From Arthrospiribacter ruber (GTDB lineage Bacteria; Bacteroidota; Bacteroidia; Cytophagales; Cyclobacteriaceae): a DNA stretch of 64,000 bases. Under the pieces are notes generated by a model. That model worked only from the letters and a program-made list of their open reading frames with translations, was not told the origin of the DNA and searched no databases. Made by a program: the position numbers and the translations under genes. Shown here in pieces: positions 9,482 to 18,190 of the stretch (positions are counted from its first letter, which is position 1; each line of letters begins with the position of its first letter). The stretch is taken from the NCBI RefSeq assembly GCF_019343195.1, contig NZ_RPHB01000003.1, positions 496,001-560,000 of the forward strand. The letters are read 5' to 3'.

Positions 9482-10187
9482 ACGCCGAATACAATACAAA
9501 AACTGTAGGGATCTTATGCAAATCGATTTTTACCCTTTTCCAATCCTTTACTGATTTGGTTTTGATCATTTCATCGGAACCGGTTAGGTTTTTGGCAATG
9601 CACAATTGGGTATCCGGTCTTAGATTGGCCAATAAATCTTCCAGTAAATGATTGTTGCGAAAAGGCGTCTCCATAAAAATCTGGGTCGTACGGTTTTTCA
9701 GAGATTCAGCCTCTAGGGTTTTGATCGCCTGTATCCTTTCTTTTTTCTGGATGGGCAAGTAACCGTGAAATGCAAATGACTGCCCATTGAAACCCGATCC
9801 CATCAAGGCCAGAAACATGGAACTCGGTCCGCTCAGCGGCACTACCTGAATGTCATGTTGATGTGCAAATGTTACTGCTAGGGCACCTGGATCTGCAATA
9901 CCGGGGCAACCTGCCTCTGAAATCACTCCTATATCTTTTCCTTCAAAAATGGGCTGCATGATTTTTTCCAGTTCCACTCCTTTGGTATTTTTATCCAAAA
10001 CTTCAAAGTGTAAATCTTCTATGGTAAGCCCAAGCTTCAGACTGCTGATGTATCTCCTGGCTGTGCGGATATTTTCAACCAAAAAATACCGGGTTTTGGA
10101 AATGACTTCTTTTACCTGAGGGCTGATTACCGCATGGGTGTTTTCTGCAAGAATATTGGGGATAAGGTAGAGTTTTCCTTTGTTCAT
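9480..10187 (-). CDS. SAM-dependent methyltransferase, RsmI/tetrapyrrole methylase family
   Basis: The protein resembles the RsmI family, which 2'-O-methylates C1402 of 16S rRNA. It has an N-terminal LYLIPNILAEN strand, the SEAGCPGIADPGA motif and VVPLSGPSSMFLALMGSGF, both part of the SAM-binding fold, and METPFRNNHLLEDLL near the C-terminus. At about 235 residues it is shorter than E. coli RsmI (about 286), as is usual for the second RsmI-like paralogue in Bacteroidota, so the exact target is uncertain. I start it at the ATG at 10187 (MNKGKLYLIP) rather than the TTG seven codons upstream. A -7-like box CATCTTTG (minus strand, 10206-10213) would place the transcript start at about that TTG. 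Confidence 0.85.
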   Translation of the reverse strand: MNKGKLYLIPNILAENTHAVISPQVKEVISKTRYFLVENIRTARRYISSLKLGLTIEDLHFEVLDKNTKGVELEKIMQPIFEGKDIGVISEAGCPGIADPGALAVTFAHQHDIQVVPLSGPSSMFLALMGSGFNGQSFAFHGYLPIQKKERIQAIKTLEAESLKNRTTQIFMETPFRNNHLLEDLLANLRPDTQLCIAKNLTGSDEMIKTKSVKDWKRVKIDLHKIPTVFVLYSA

Positions 10188-10819
10188 GTTTTCATGGATA
10201 AGGTACAAAGATGCTTATTTTTATTTTTTTGTCTTTGTGGGTATTAAGTAAAAATGAGATGCTTCACTACGTTACCATTGATATAATCATATTCCTGATT
10301 TAGTTCAACCCCTTTAGGGTTGGATCTTAACTCAATTCCATGAATTCCCCGGGTTGCTACCCGGGGCTATTCATGGTTTAACCCCTTCGGGGTTTTAATC
10401 AATAGTCAAACGCTGTCTGTAAATATAGATTTTAATAACTCTTCTCCCCTGCGTCGGAGATGCATGACATAGCGAAGCTGAGAGCACGATTGGTGTTTTT
10501 TAATGATCAAGACTTGACAAGGCTTTCACTTTGTCACGCTGACGAAGGAAGGGTCTGTTACATACACGCTAACACAGATTTTTCACTTCGTTCAAAATGA
10601 CAAGGTGAAGCCATCTTGGTGTCTTAGTGCCTTTGTGGCATTAAAGGTTCACAAAGCAGACAAGACTTCCACTCAGCGGGAAATAAGCAGAAATCAATTA
10701 CCTTGCTCCAAATGAACCACAGACCACTCTTGTAAATACAAAAAATATACGAACTTTATTATTTGTGGAGTAGTTAGAAAGCTTTGTACATTCAATACCT
10801 CTATTGAACCCAATTATCC
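10188..10819. repeat. intergenic with triple hairpin element and relic repeats
   Basis: No gene is supported. Bases 10306-10395 hold three successive hairpins: CAACCC/GGGTTG (10306-10322), a long one with CCCCGGG/CCCGGGG core inside CCATGAAT/ATTCATGG-like arms (10338-10376), and AACCCC/GGGGTT (10380-10394). Bases 10440-10680 contain degenerate REP words (GCGTCGGAGATGC, CTGACGAAGGAAGG) and a GGTGTCTTAGTGCC relic. The promoter for bshC should lie between 10700 and 10800, but I see no clear -7 box. Confidence 0.55.
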
Positions 10820-12391
10820 ATGAACAAGACCACCGTCGAACCTGCCTGTACAGGACAATTTTCACAACTTTTTTTGGATTATATAGGTGATAAACCTGAA
10901 TTAAGACAGTTTTATAACCTTCACCCTTCACTTGAAAATCTGGGTAAACTCGCAAAAGGACGGAATTTTCCCCAAGAAAACAGAGAAATCCTTTCGTCTG
11001 TACTGAAGCAACAATACCAGGGAATTGAGCATGGGGCATTGACCGCAAAACAGATCGATAGTCTCAAGCAGGAAAATACTTTTACGGTCACCACAGGACA
11101 TCAGCTCAATCTCTTTACAGGGCCATTGTATTTTATCTACAAGATCGTATCCACTGTAAGGCTGGCCGAAAGGCTCAATGAGCAATATCCCGATATGCAC
11201 TTCGTCCCGGTATACTGGATGGCCACCGAAGACCATGACTTTGAGGAAATCAATTACTTCAAGTTGGACGGGAAAAAATACCAATGGAACAGTTCCCAAA
11301 AAGGGCCTGTTGGGGAGTTTCTTTTGGATGAGAGTTTCAAAGATTTTTTTAAAACAGTGCAGCATTTTGTCCCTGATTTTTTCAGAGAGGCTTACCTTAA
11401 TTCAAAAACACTTTCAGAAGCTGTTAGGAAGTATGTCCACGCCATTTTTGGGTCAAAGGGCCTATTGATCCTAGATGGTCATTCGGAAGATTTGAAACGG
11501 GTGTTTGGGCCAGTGATGAAGGATGATCTTTTGCAGCATCAGGCCAACAGCCTTTGCGAAAAGCAAACAAAAGCATTGGATGAGCTGGGTTACAAGAGTC
11601 AGGTGTATCCCCGTCAGATCAACCTGTTTTACATGGGGAGTGGGAGCAGGGAAAGGCTGGAAAAAAGCGGTACTATATATAAGGTGTTGCAGACTGACCT
11701 TTCCTTCACTGAGGAAGAGCTATTGGAGGAGCTTGAAAAACACCCTGAGCGCTTCAGCCCTAATGTGGTGTTGCGTCCTTTGTACCAGGAAATGGTATTG
11801 CCCAATATAGCGTATTTAGGTGGTCCCGCAGAAGTGGCTTATTGGCTACAGTTGAAAAGGGTCTTTGATTGCTATAAGGTCCCCCTTCCGGCAATCATGC
11901 CAAGAAATTTCGCTGTGGTACTGAATAAATATGCCCAGCGAAAAGCTGAAAAGCTCGGACTGAAGGAAAAGGACTTATTTGAGGATTTTCTCGAGTGGAA
12001 ACGGGCTTTTGTTGTATCAAATGCCCAGACTGATATACACCTCACTGAAGAAAAGGAGGCTTTGGAAAAATTGTTTGCCCAGGTGAAGCCCAAAATCTCA
12101 GGATTGGAAAAGAGTTTGGTCAACGCTTTTGAAGCTGGGGAGGTGCGTGCACAAAAAATCCTCGATCAATTGGCCAATAAGGTGCGAAAGGCAGAAGAAA
12201 GGAAACTGCAGACTGGAATCCGTCAAAGGGTGGAACTTTTGGACTACATGAATCCAGGTGGAAGTCCTCAGGAAAGGGTTGAAAATTTCATGAAGTTTTA
12301 TCTGGAGGATGATGGTTTTGTAGAAAAACTCTTTGGCTTGTTTGATCCTTTGGATTTTGGATATATGATATTGAGAACCGAAAATGAATAA
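10820..12391 (+). CDS. bshC: bacillithiol biosynthesis cysteine-adding enzyme BshC
   Basis: The 523-residue protein matches the BshC family in length and motifs: TTGHQLNLFTGPLYFIYK (about residue 92), VYWMATEDHDFEEIN (about 130), and the later APNVVLRP-like SPNVVLRPLYQE and YLGGPAEVAYW segments. BshC joins cysteine to GlcN-malate in the last step of bacillithiol synthesis in the cytoplasm. A long coiled-coil region (about 410-470) is also typical. bshA and bshB are not in the window. It overlaps the downstream folate gene by eight bases, so the two are translationally coupled. Confidence 0.95.
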   Translation: MNKTTVEPACTGQFSQLFLDYIGDKPELRQFYNLHPSLENLGKLAKGRNFPQENREILSSVLKQQYQGIEHGALTAKQIDSLKQENTFTVTTGHQLNLFTGPLYFIYKIVSTVRLAERLNEQYPDMHFVPVYWMATEDHDFEEINYFKLDGKKYQWNSSQKGPVGEFLLDESFKDFFKTVQHFVPDFFREAYLNSKTLSEAVRKYVHAIFGSKGLLILDGHSEDLKRVFGPVMKDDLLQHQANSLCEKQTKALDELGYKSQVYPRQINLFYMGSGSRERLEKSGTIYKVLQTDLSFTEEELLEELEKHPERFSPNVVLRPLYQEMVLPNIAYLGGPAEVAYWLQLKRVFDCYKVPLPAIMPRNFAVVLNKYAQRKAEKLGLKEKDLFEDFLEWKRAFVVSNAQTDIHLTEEKEALEKLFAQVKPKISGLEKSLVNAFEAGEVRAQKILDQLANKVRKAEERKLQTGIRQRVELLDYMNPGGSPQERVENFMKFYLEDDGFVEKLFGLFDPLDFGYMILRTENE

Positions 12392-12950
12392 GCAGGAGCT
12401 GAGAAAGGAGTTTAAAGAAAAAAGGAAGTCATTGTCTTTGGAAGAAGCGGGGAGATTATCTGAGCTGATAGCAGGGCATGCGATTGATTTTTTGGAAAAA
12501 CATCCTGAGTTTCGGCATATCCATGTTTTTTTGCCCATTAAAAAGAACAGGGAAGTGGATACCTTTCCTATTTTGGAATTTTTGGAAAAAAATGGCTACA
12601 CCATATATACTTCAGGTATTGATGCGGAAAGAGAGGAAATGTTGACCTTGGACATTACCGGGATTCGTGAATTTGAAGTAAATGACATGGGGATTCCCGA
12701 TCCGGTATCAAAGGTATTGGTTGATCCGGGAAAAGTTCAGTTGGTATTGGTTCCTCTTTTGGTAGTGGACAGCTCAGGTCATCGATTGGGTTATGGCAAG
12801 GGTTTTTATGATAAGTTTTTTGAGCGCATAGGCAGAGATGTATTTAAGTTGGGAGTGAGTTTTTTTGCACCAGTGGATCAGGTTGGGAGTGAGGAGCATG
12901 ATGTGGCATTGGATGCCTGTGTTTTTCCCGAGGGTGTGGTGGTGTTTTGA
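12384..12950 (+). CDS. 5-formyltetrahydrofolate cyclo-ligase
   Basis: The 188-residue protein converts 5-formyl-THF to 5,10-methenyl-THF with ATP. It has the N-terminal KQELRKEFKEKRKSL helix, and the family signature near the C-terminus, VPLLVVDSSGHRLGYGKGFYDKFF (in two parts: phosphate-binding LGYGKGFYD and the preceding acidic strand). Length is normal. The start ATG lies within the last codons of bshC. It is immediately followed by a 208-bp tandem repeat that starts five bases after the stop codon. Confidence 0.93.
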   Translation: MNKQELRKEFKEKRKSLSLEEAGRLSELIAGHAIDFLEKHPEFRHIHVFLPIKKNREVDTFPILEFLEKNGYTIYTSGIDAEREEMLTLDITGIREFEVNDMGIPDPVSKVLVDPGKVQLVLVPLLVVDSSGHRLGYGKGFYDKFFERIGRDVFKLGVSFFAPVDQVGSEEHDVALDACVFPEGVVVF

Positions 12951-12954
12951 AAGG

Positions 12955-13591
12955 GCTGTAGGCACATCCCGTAGGTAGGAATGATGTTTAGATCCGGGGT
13001 ACCGTCCTGTGGGGACGGCCTGTATGTTTGTTGGGCAAGCCCTACAGGCTTGTTGGGCTTTTTGATGCTATTTTCCTCTCTACCAATAGGAAGTCCCCCT
13101 GGGACTTTTGTGGTTTGAGGGCAAATCATGGCATTTGGAATTTGATAGGTTAAGCTGAATGTGCTGTAGGCACATCCTGTTGGTAGGAATGATGTTTAGA
13201 TCCGGGATACCGTCCTGTAGGGACGGCCTGTATGTTTGTTGGGCAAGCCCTACAGGCTTGTTGGGCTTTTTGATGCTATTTTCCTCTCTACCAATAGGAA
13301 GTCCCTCTGGGACTTTTGTGGTTTGAGGGCGCATCATGGTATTTGGAATTTGATAGGTTAAGCTGAATGTGCTGTAGGCACATCCCTTAGGTGGGAAAAA
13401 TGTTTAGATCAGGGGTACCGTCCTGTGGGGACGGTCTGTTTATTTGTTGGGCAAGCCCTACAAGCTTGTTGGGCTTTATGATGGTATTTTCCTCTCTACC
13501 AATAGGAAGTCTCTCTGGGACTTTTGTGGTTTCAAGGCACATCATGGCATTTGGAATTTGATAGGTTAAGCTTAATGTGCTGTAGGCACAT
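12955..13591. repeat. 208-bp tandem repeat, three units plus a 13-bp start of a fourth
   Basis: The word GCTGTAGGCACAT recurs at 12955, 13163, 13371 and 13579, so the period is exactly 208 bp each time. Each unit contains the hairpins CCGTCC/GGACGG, GGGCAAGCC..GGCTTGTTGGGC and AAGTCCC/GGGACTT, then TTTGTGGTTT and GGAATTTGATAGGTTAAGC. Units 1 and 2 are almost identical and unit 3 is slightly diverged. The minus strand of each unit can be read as a peptide, but there is no conserved start. It could be a structured RNA or a REP cluster spread by slippage. Confidence 0.85.
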
Positions 13592-13702
13592 GTAATGCAT
13601 TCCCCTCTCCCAAATACCCCCCCCCCACATTGCAAATCCGCCTGAAACACGTAATTTGGCACGATTTTAAAAGCATATCATCTATTCTTAAAAAGCTATA
13701 CT

Positions 13703-14179
13703 ATGAAAAAACTTCTCTTTTTATCAGCCATCGTCTTCTGTATGGCTGTCGGAAACCAATCTTATGCACAGTACACCACAGGTATCGGTCTAAGGGCCGG
13801 TGTCAGTAATGGTCTGACCGTAAAACATTTCATTTCCCAAGACGCCGCACTTGAGGGTATATTGCACTCAAGATGGGGAGGATTTGTCATAACAGGCCTC
13901 TATGAAGTCCATAAAGACATCTCTGATGTCAAAGGCCTCATGTGGTTTTTTGGAGGTGGTGCGCACGTGGGAACCTGGAATGCCAGAAGAAGCAACAGGC
14001 CATGGGGTGATAATAGGGTGTCCGCTACAGTGGTAGGACTTGATGGAATCATAGGCCTGGACTATAAATTTGATAACGCCCCAATCAACCTCTCGCTGGA
14101 CTGGAAACCTGTTATAAATTTTGGAGACGCAGGCTTTTGGGGAGACGAAGTAGCCCTCTCCATACGCTTTACATTCTGA
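13703..14179 (+). CDS. small exported beta-barrel-like protein
   Basis: The 158-residue protein has a clear signal peptide (residues 1-22, cleavage after SYAQ). The mature part has alternating strands typical of small outer-membrane barrels (GIGLRAGVSNGLTVKHF, WGGFVITGLYEV, INLSLDWKPVINFG) and ends in an aromatic SIRFTF. It resembles the short OmpW/OprF-like 'hypothetical outer membrane proteins' of Bacteroidota, but the function is not known. It stands alone and is convergent with a small minus-strand ORF; both share the hairpin at 14204-14231. Confidence 0.75.
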   Translation: MKKLLFLSAIVFCMAVGNQSYAQYTTGIGLRAGVSNGLTVKHFISQDAALEGILHSRWGGFVITGLYEVHKDISDVKGLMWFFGGGAHVGTWNARRSNRPWGDNRVSATVVGLDGIIGLDYKFDNAPINLSLDWKPVINFGDAGFWGDEVALSIRFTF

Positions 14180-14199
14180 TATTTTCAAAATAAAAAATC

Positions 14200-14238
14200 A
14201 AAAAAGGCCATGTTCACAAGAGCATGGCCTTATCTTTT
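14200..14238. terminator. bidirectional hairpin terminator
   Basis: AAGGCCATG (14204-14212) pairs with CATGGCCTT (14223-14231) around a ten-base loop. T-rich tails follow on both strands: TATCTTTTT on plus and TTTTTTGATTTTTT on minus. It can end both the outer-membrane protein gene on plus and the small ORF on minus. Confidence 0.8.
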
Positions 14239-14313
14239 TGTAAAAGATACATTTTACAAATGGTTGAAATTTATAAATCGGAATAATATTTTGTTTTTGA
14301 CTTGCGGAAAGAA

Positions 14314-14466
14314 CTACGATTCTGTAATTCCCCTTACTACTTGTACTACCCTTACTTCCGGAATTTTACCTAAAATTTTTACCAAACCTCCAAAAACCCA
14401 CCCTATTTTTAAAATAGGCCCGATTTTTCTCCCAAGCTTTTCTGGAATTGGAACCTGATTTTTCAT
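14314..14466 (-). CDS. possible 50-residue basic amphipathic protein
   Basis: A minus-strand ORF of 50 codons starts with ATG at 14466 and begins MKNQVPIPEKLGRKIGPI. It is rich in Gly, Lys, Ile and Val with a helix-like hydrophobic pattern, and contains LVKILGKIPEVRVVQVV. A strong terminator with a minus-strand T-run lies about 80 bases downstream, and purine-rich sequence precedes the ATG. No family is recognised. It may be spurious, but the terminator placement and clean amino-acid composition favour a real small gene. Confidence 0.4.
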   Translation of the reverse strand: MKNQVPIPEKLGRKIGPILKIGWVFGGLVKILGKIPEVRVVQVVRGITES

Positions 14467-14965
14467 TTCTTAAATTTTTTTTTCAGATAAAGCGAACAAA
14501 TTCTATATCATTTGAGAAATTTGAGGGTTGGAATAGTAAATATCAAAAAATATGACCTCAATTTTGTAAAATAGAGAAAATTGAATCTAAATAATTTGTA
14601 AAAATTATATTTTTGGCAAAAAAATATAGATTTTATTCATTCCTGCTTTTATTGTGTTACCAAATATTATTTTGTATACTTCCAGAATTAGGCTCCTTTC
14701 CTGAATAATTCATGTAGCATATTTGTGATTGCCAAATAATCACCTCTAGGTGCCGTTAGAATGGTTTTTAGGCCTTTGAAATCAATTTTTATGTCAAAAT
14801 GTAACAATCAAAAGATGTTATAAAAATATGTTAAGACCAACCTTGTTAAAATTGGTTAAAAGTTTAATATTTTATGGAATTACAGAGCGCTTAAAGAATA
14901 TAGGGCCTATTTTGAAAATTGCGATAAATAATTTTTCTTTACACATCAACTAAACTAAATACCTT
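14467..14965. other. AT-rich upstream region of the SusC/SusD cassette
   Basis: About 500 bases without a gene, very AT-rich, directly upstream of the SusC homologue. It presumably holds the promoter of the cassette, but I cannot point to a matching -33/-7 pair. No anti-sigma or ECF gene is adjacent, unlike many Bacteroides SusCD loci. Confidence 0.5.
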
Positions 14966-17900
14966 ATGAGAAAAGCTTTACTCTTTGTTATTGCGCTTTT
15001 CACCATGGCACTTTCCAATGGAAGTGTCGGCGCAACAACGGGTAATTACCGGAACGGTAATTTCCGATGAAGACGGACTGGGCTTGCCAGGCGCATCCGT
15101 TCTCGTAAAGGGTACTACTGTAGGGACTACCACCGATCTGGATGGTAATTTCTCTATTAATGTACCTGACGGATCCAACGTTCTGATTTTCTCTTTTGTG
15201 GGATTGAAATCCCAGGAAGAGGCGATCGGAAACAGATCCGTAATCAATGTAACCCTCACTACAGACGCGTCTCAACTATCAGAAGTGGTAGTAACGGCGA
15301 TCGGTATTGAGAAGGATAAGAAGGCCCTTGGATACGCAGTGTCTACTGTGGGTGACGAACTCATCCAAAACAGACCAGAAGCTGACGTTTCCAGAGTACT
15401 TCAAGGAAAAGTAGCAGGTGTTAACATCACTGCTACCAATGGTCTATCAGGCTCCGGTACCAACATCATCATCAGAGGTTACTCCTCTGCTACCGGTTCC
15501 AATCAGCCCCTATTCGTAGTAGATGGTGTGCCATTTAGCTCCGGAACCAATGCCGCGGCCAACTTTGCCAATGGTGGTGCGACCACTTCTTCCCGTTTCT
15601 TGGACATCGACCCTAACAACATCGAAAATGTTTCCGTGTTGAAAGGTCTTTCTGCTACTGTACTTTACGGTGATCAGGGTAGAAATGGTGTGGTTTTGAT
15701 CACTACTAAGTCAGGCGCCAGCAAAAGAAGACAGGCTGAGGTGACCATCAACCAGTCTGTATTCGGAAACAGGGCGGCATCTTTGCCGACTTTCGGTCAG
15801 ATCTACGGTAACGGTTTCCAGCAGCAGCCTGGATTCTTCTTTTCCAACTTCGGTCCTAGAATGGATCAGGGTTTGCAGATCGGTCACCCGATTTCATCTT
15901 CTGGAGTTGCTTCTATCAGAAATGCATTTCCTGAGTTCTTTGAAGCTGATGGAGTAACTCCAATCAGGTACGATTACAGGGCTTATGAAGATGTATCTAC
16001 TGCATTCTTCAGAACTGGGATTGTATCCAATACCTCCATTCAGATCGCAGGGGCTTCTGAGAGGACTTCCTACTCTGCTTCCTTTGGCTACACCGATGAT
16101 GAAGGCTTTACGCCAGGCAACAACCTGCAGAAGTATAACTTCGGCTTGGGCATCAAGTCTTCTGTAACGGACAAACTGACCGTGAATTCATCTTTCACTT
16201 TTGCCATTACAGATTTGGTATCTCCTCCAGTAAATGCGGCTTTTGGTTCCGGTCCTAATGCCGGTATCCCTTCTGTATTTGCCAACACCCTTTACACACC
16301 TCGTTCTGTTGATTTGGCAGGTCTTCCTTTTGAAAATCCTGTAGACAGGTCCAATGTGTTTTTCAGGGGTAACAATGATCAGGTAAACCCTTACTGGTTG
16401 GTAAGAAACTTCGTAGATGCTTCTACAGTAAACCGTTTCTTCAACTCCACTTCATTGAACTATGACATCAATGACAATTTCTCTGTGACATACAGATTTG
16501 GTTTGGATACTTATTCTGAAAACAGACAAGCCAGATACAACCGCGGTGGCGGTGGTGGTGTAAGTACCTTGATCAACACCGGGTATATGAGATCCCTTGA
16601 TGTGAACAACACTATTTACAATCAGGATTTGATCATCAATTGGAGAAAGGACATCTCTGAGAAGATCTCCATGTCTGCTTTGATCGGTGGTAACTCCCGA
16701 TATGATGTTTATGAGCAGGATGGTATAGTATCTACCGGTCAGTTGGCTTTTGACCTTTTCAGACATTCCAACTTCCTTCAGGCATCTTCCAGAGATCCTT
16801 TGACTGGTAGAGTTTTGAACTTTACTGAAGAAGAAAGAAGAATGGGGGTTTATGCCAACGTGACCTTGGACTATGACAACTACCTTTTCCTGAACCTTTC
16901 TGCAAGAAATGACTGGACTTCCACCGTGGAGCCTGAAAACAGAAGGATATTGTATCCAGGTGCTTCCGTATCCTTCCTTCCTACGGATGCTTTCAACTGG
17001 AACTCTACCACTGTTAATGACCTTAAATTTAGGTTGGGTTTTGGTACTTCAGCGGGTTTCCCAAGTCCCTATTCTACGAGAAATGTATTGGTACAGAATG
17101 CAAGGGCTTTCCAGAATGCAGCAGGTACTTTGTTCCAAACCCAGGCTTTGAGCAACCAACTGGGTAATGCCAACCTGAGACCGGAATTGCACGAAGAGCT
17201 TGAATTCGGTATAGAAGCCGGTATGTTCAACAATAAATTGAGATTTGACCTTTCTGTTTATCAAAAGAATACCAATGACCTGATCACATTTGCTCCTATT
17301 GATCCATCTACAGGATTTACCAATACGGCCATCAATATCGGTAAAATCAGAAACAGGGGTATAGAATTCCAGGCAACTGCGAATCCTGTGACTACTGCTT
17401 CAGGATTTAACTGGGAGTCTATCGTGAACTTTACGCTATACAGAACTGTAACTATGGAATTGGGTGAAGGTTTGGATGAAATCGTGGTGTCGGGCTTTAC
17501 CAATTTGGGTAACTTCGCCGTACCGGGAAGACCGTTCAACATCATCAAAGGTACAGGTTTTGCCAGGGATGAGCAGACCGGACAGCCAATTGTATTGCCG
17601 AATGGAGATTACCAAACAGCTTCTGATTTGGTGGAACTGGGAGACCCTAACCCAGCTTGGACAGGATCCTGGATCAATACTTTCCGATACAAGGGCTTCT
17701 TTGCCAATGTCATGATGGAATACAGGCACAAAGGAGCTATTTTCTCCAATACGGTGACAGCTACTCTGGCAAGGGGTGTGACCAAGGATCCCGTGGTGGA
17801 CAGAGAGTATACCTTTATCCTTCCGGGTGTAAAGCAAGATGGAACACCGAATGACATTCAGGTAACCGCTTCCAATTATTTCTTCAACCAGTACCATACC

Positions 17901-18182
17901 GGTGCAGATGAGTCCAACGTATTTGACGGCTCTGCAGTAAGGTTGAGAGAGCTTTCTTTTGGTTATGATTTGCCGACCTCTTTGCTTTCTAGAACTCCTT
18001 TCAAAAGGGCTTCCGTTGCCTTGAGTGGAACCAACCTTTGGTTCTTGGCCTTGAACTTCCCTCCAAATATGAACTTTGATCCAGATGTATTGGGTCTAGG
18101 TGTGGGCAATGGTTTGGGCTTCGATTTTGTAACTGGTCCTAGCTCCAGAAGATTTGGCGGTACAGTAACCCTAACCTTCTAA
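14966..18182 (+). CDS. SusC/RagA family TonB-linked outer membrane receptor (signal peptide out of frame)
   Basis: The main frame encodes a TonB-dependent SusC-type receptor of about 1060 residues. It has a carboxypeptidase-regulatory-like N-domain (ITGTVISDEDGLGLPGASV), a TonB-box region (LSEVVVTAIG), a plug (VLQGKVAGVNI ... PLFVVDGVPFSSG) and a 22-strand barrel ending in VTLTF. The true start is probably ATG 14966 (MRKALLFVIALFTMALSN), a typical signal peptide, but that frame hits a stop at 15068. Skipping one G of the GG at 15020-15021 joins it to EVSAQQRVITG, giving a normal cleavage site. So there is a one-base insertion or a sequencing error. Without correction, translation could start only at ATG 15018, with no signal peptide. 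The SusD partner follows eight bases downstream. Confidence 0.9.
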
Positions 18183-18190
18183 TCCCAAAC

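Noticed and set aside
12955-13591. Possible CRISPR array
   Set aside because: Units are about 208 bp with no short direct repeats separated by unique spacers, and no cas genes are near.
12878-13662. Four minus-strand ORFs with similar peptides
   Set aside because: They are translations of the 208-bp tandem repeat. No consistent start, and hairpins explain the conservation.
14210-14458. 82-codon plus-strand ORF
   Set aside because: It is antisense to the more plausible small minus-strand ORF and overlaps the terminator.
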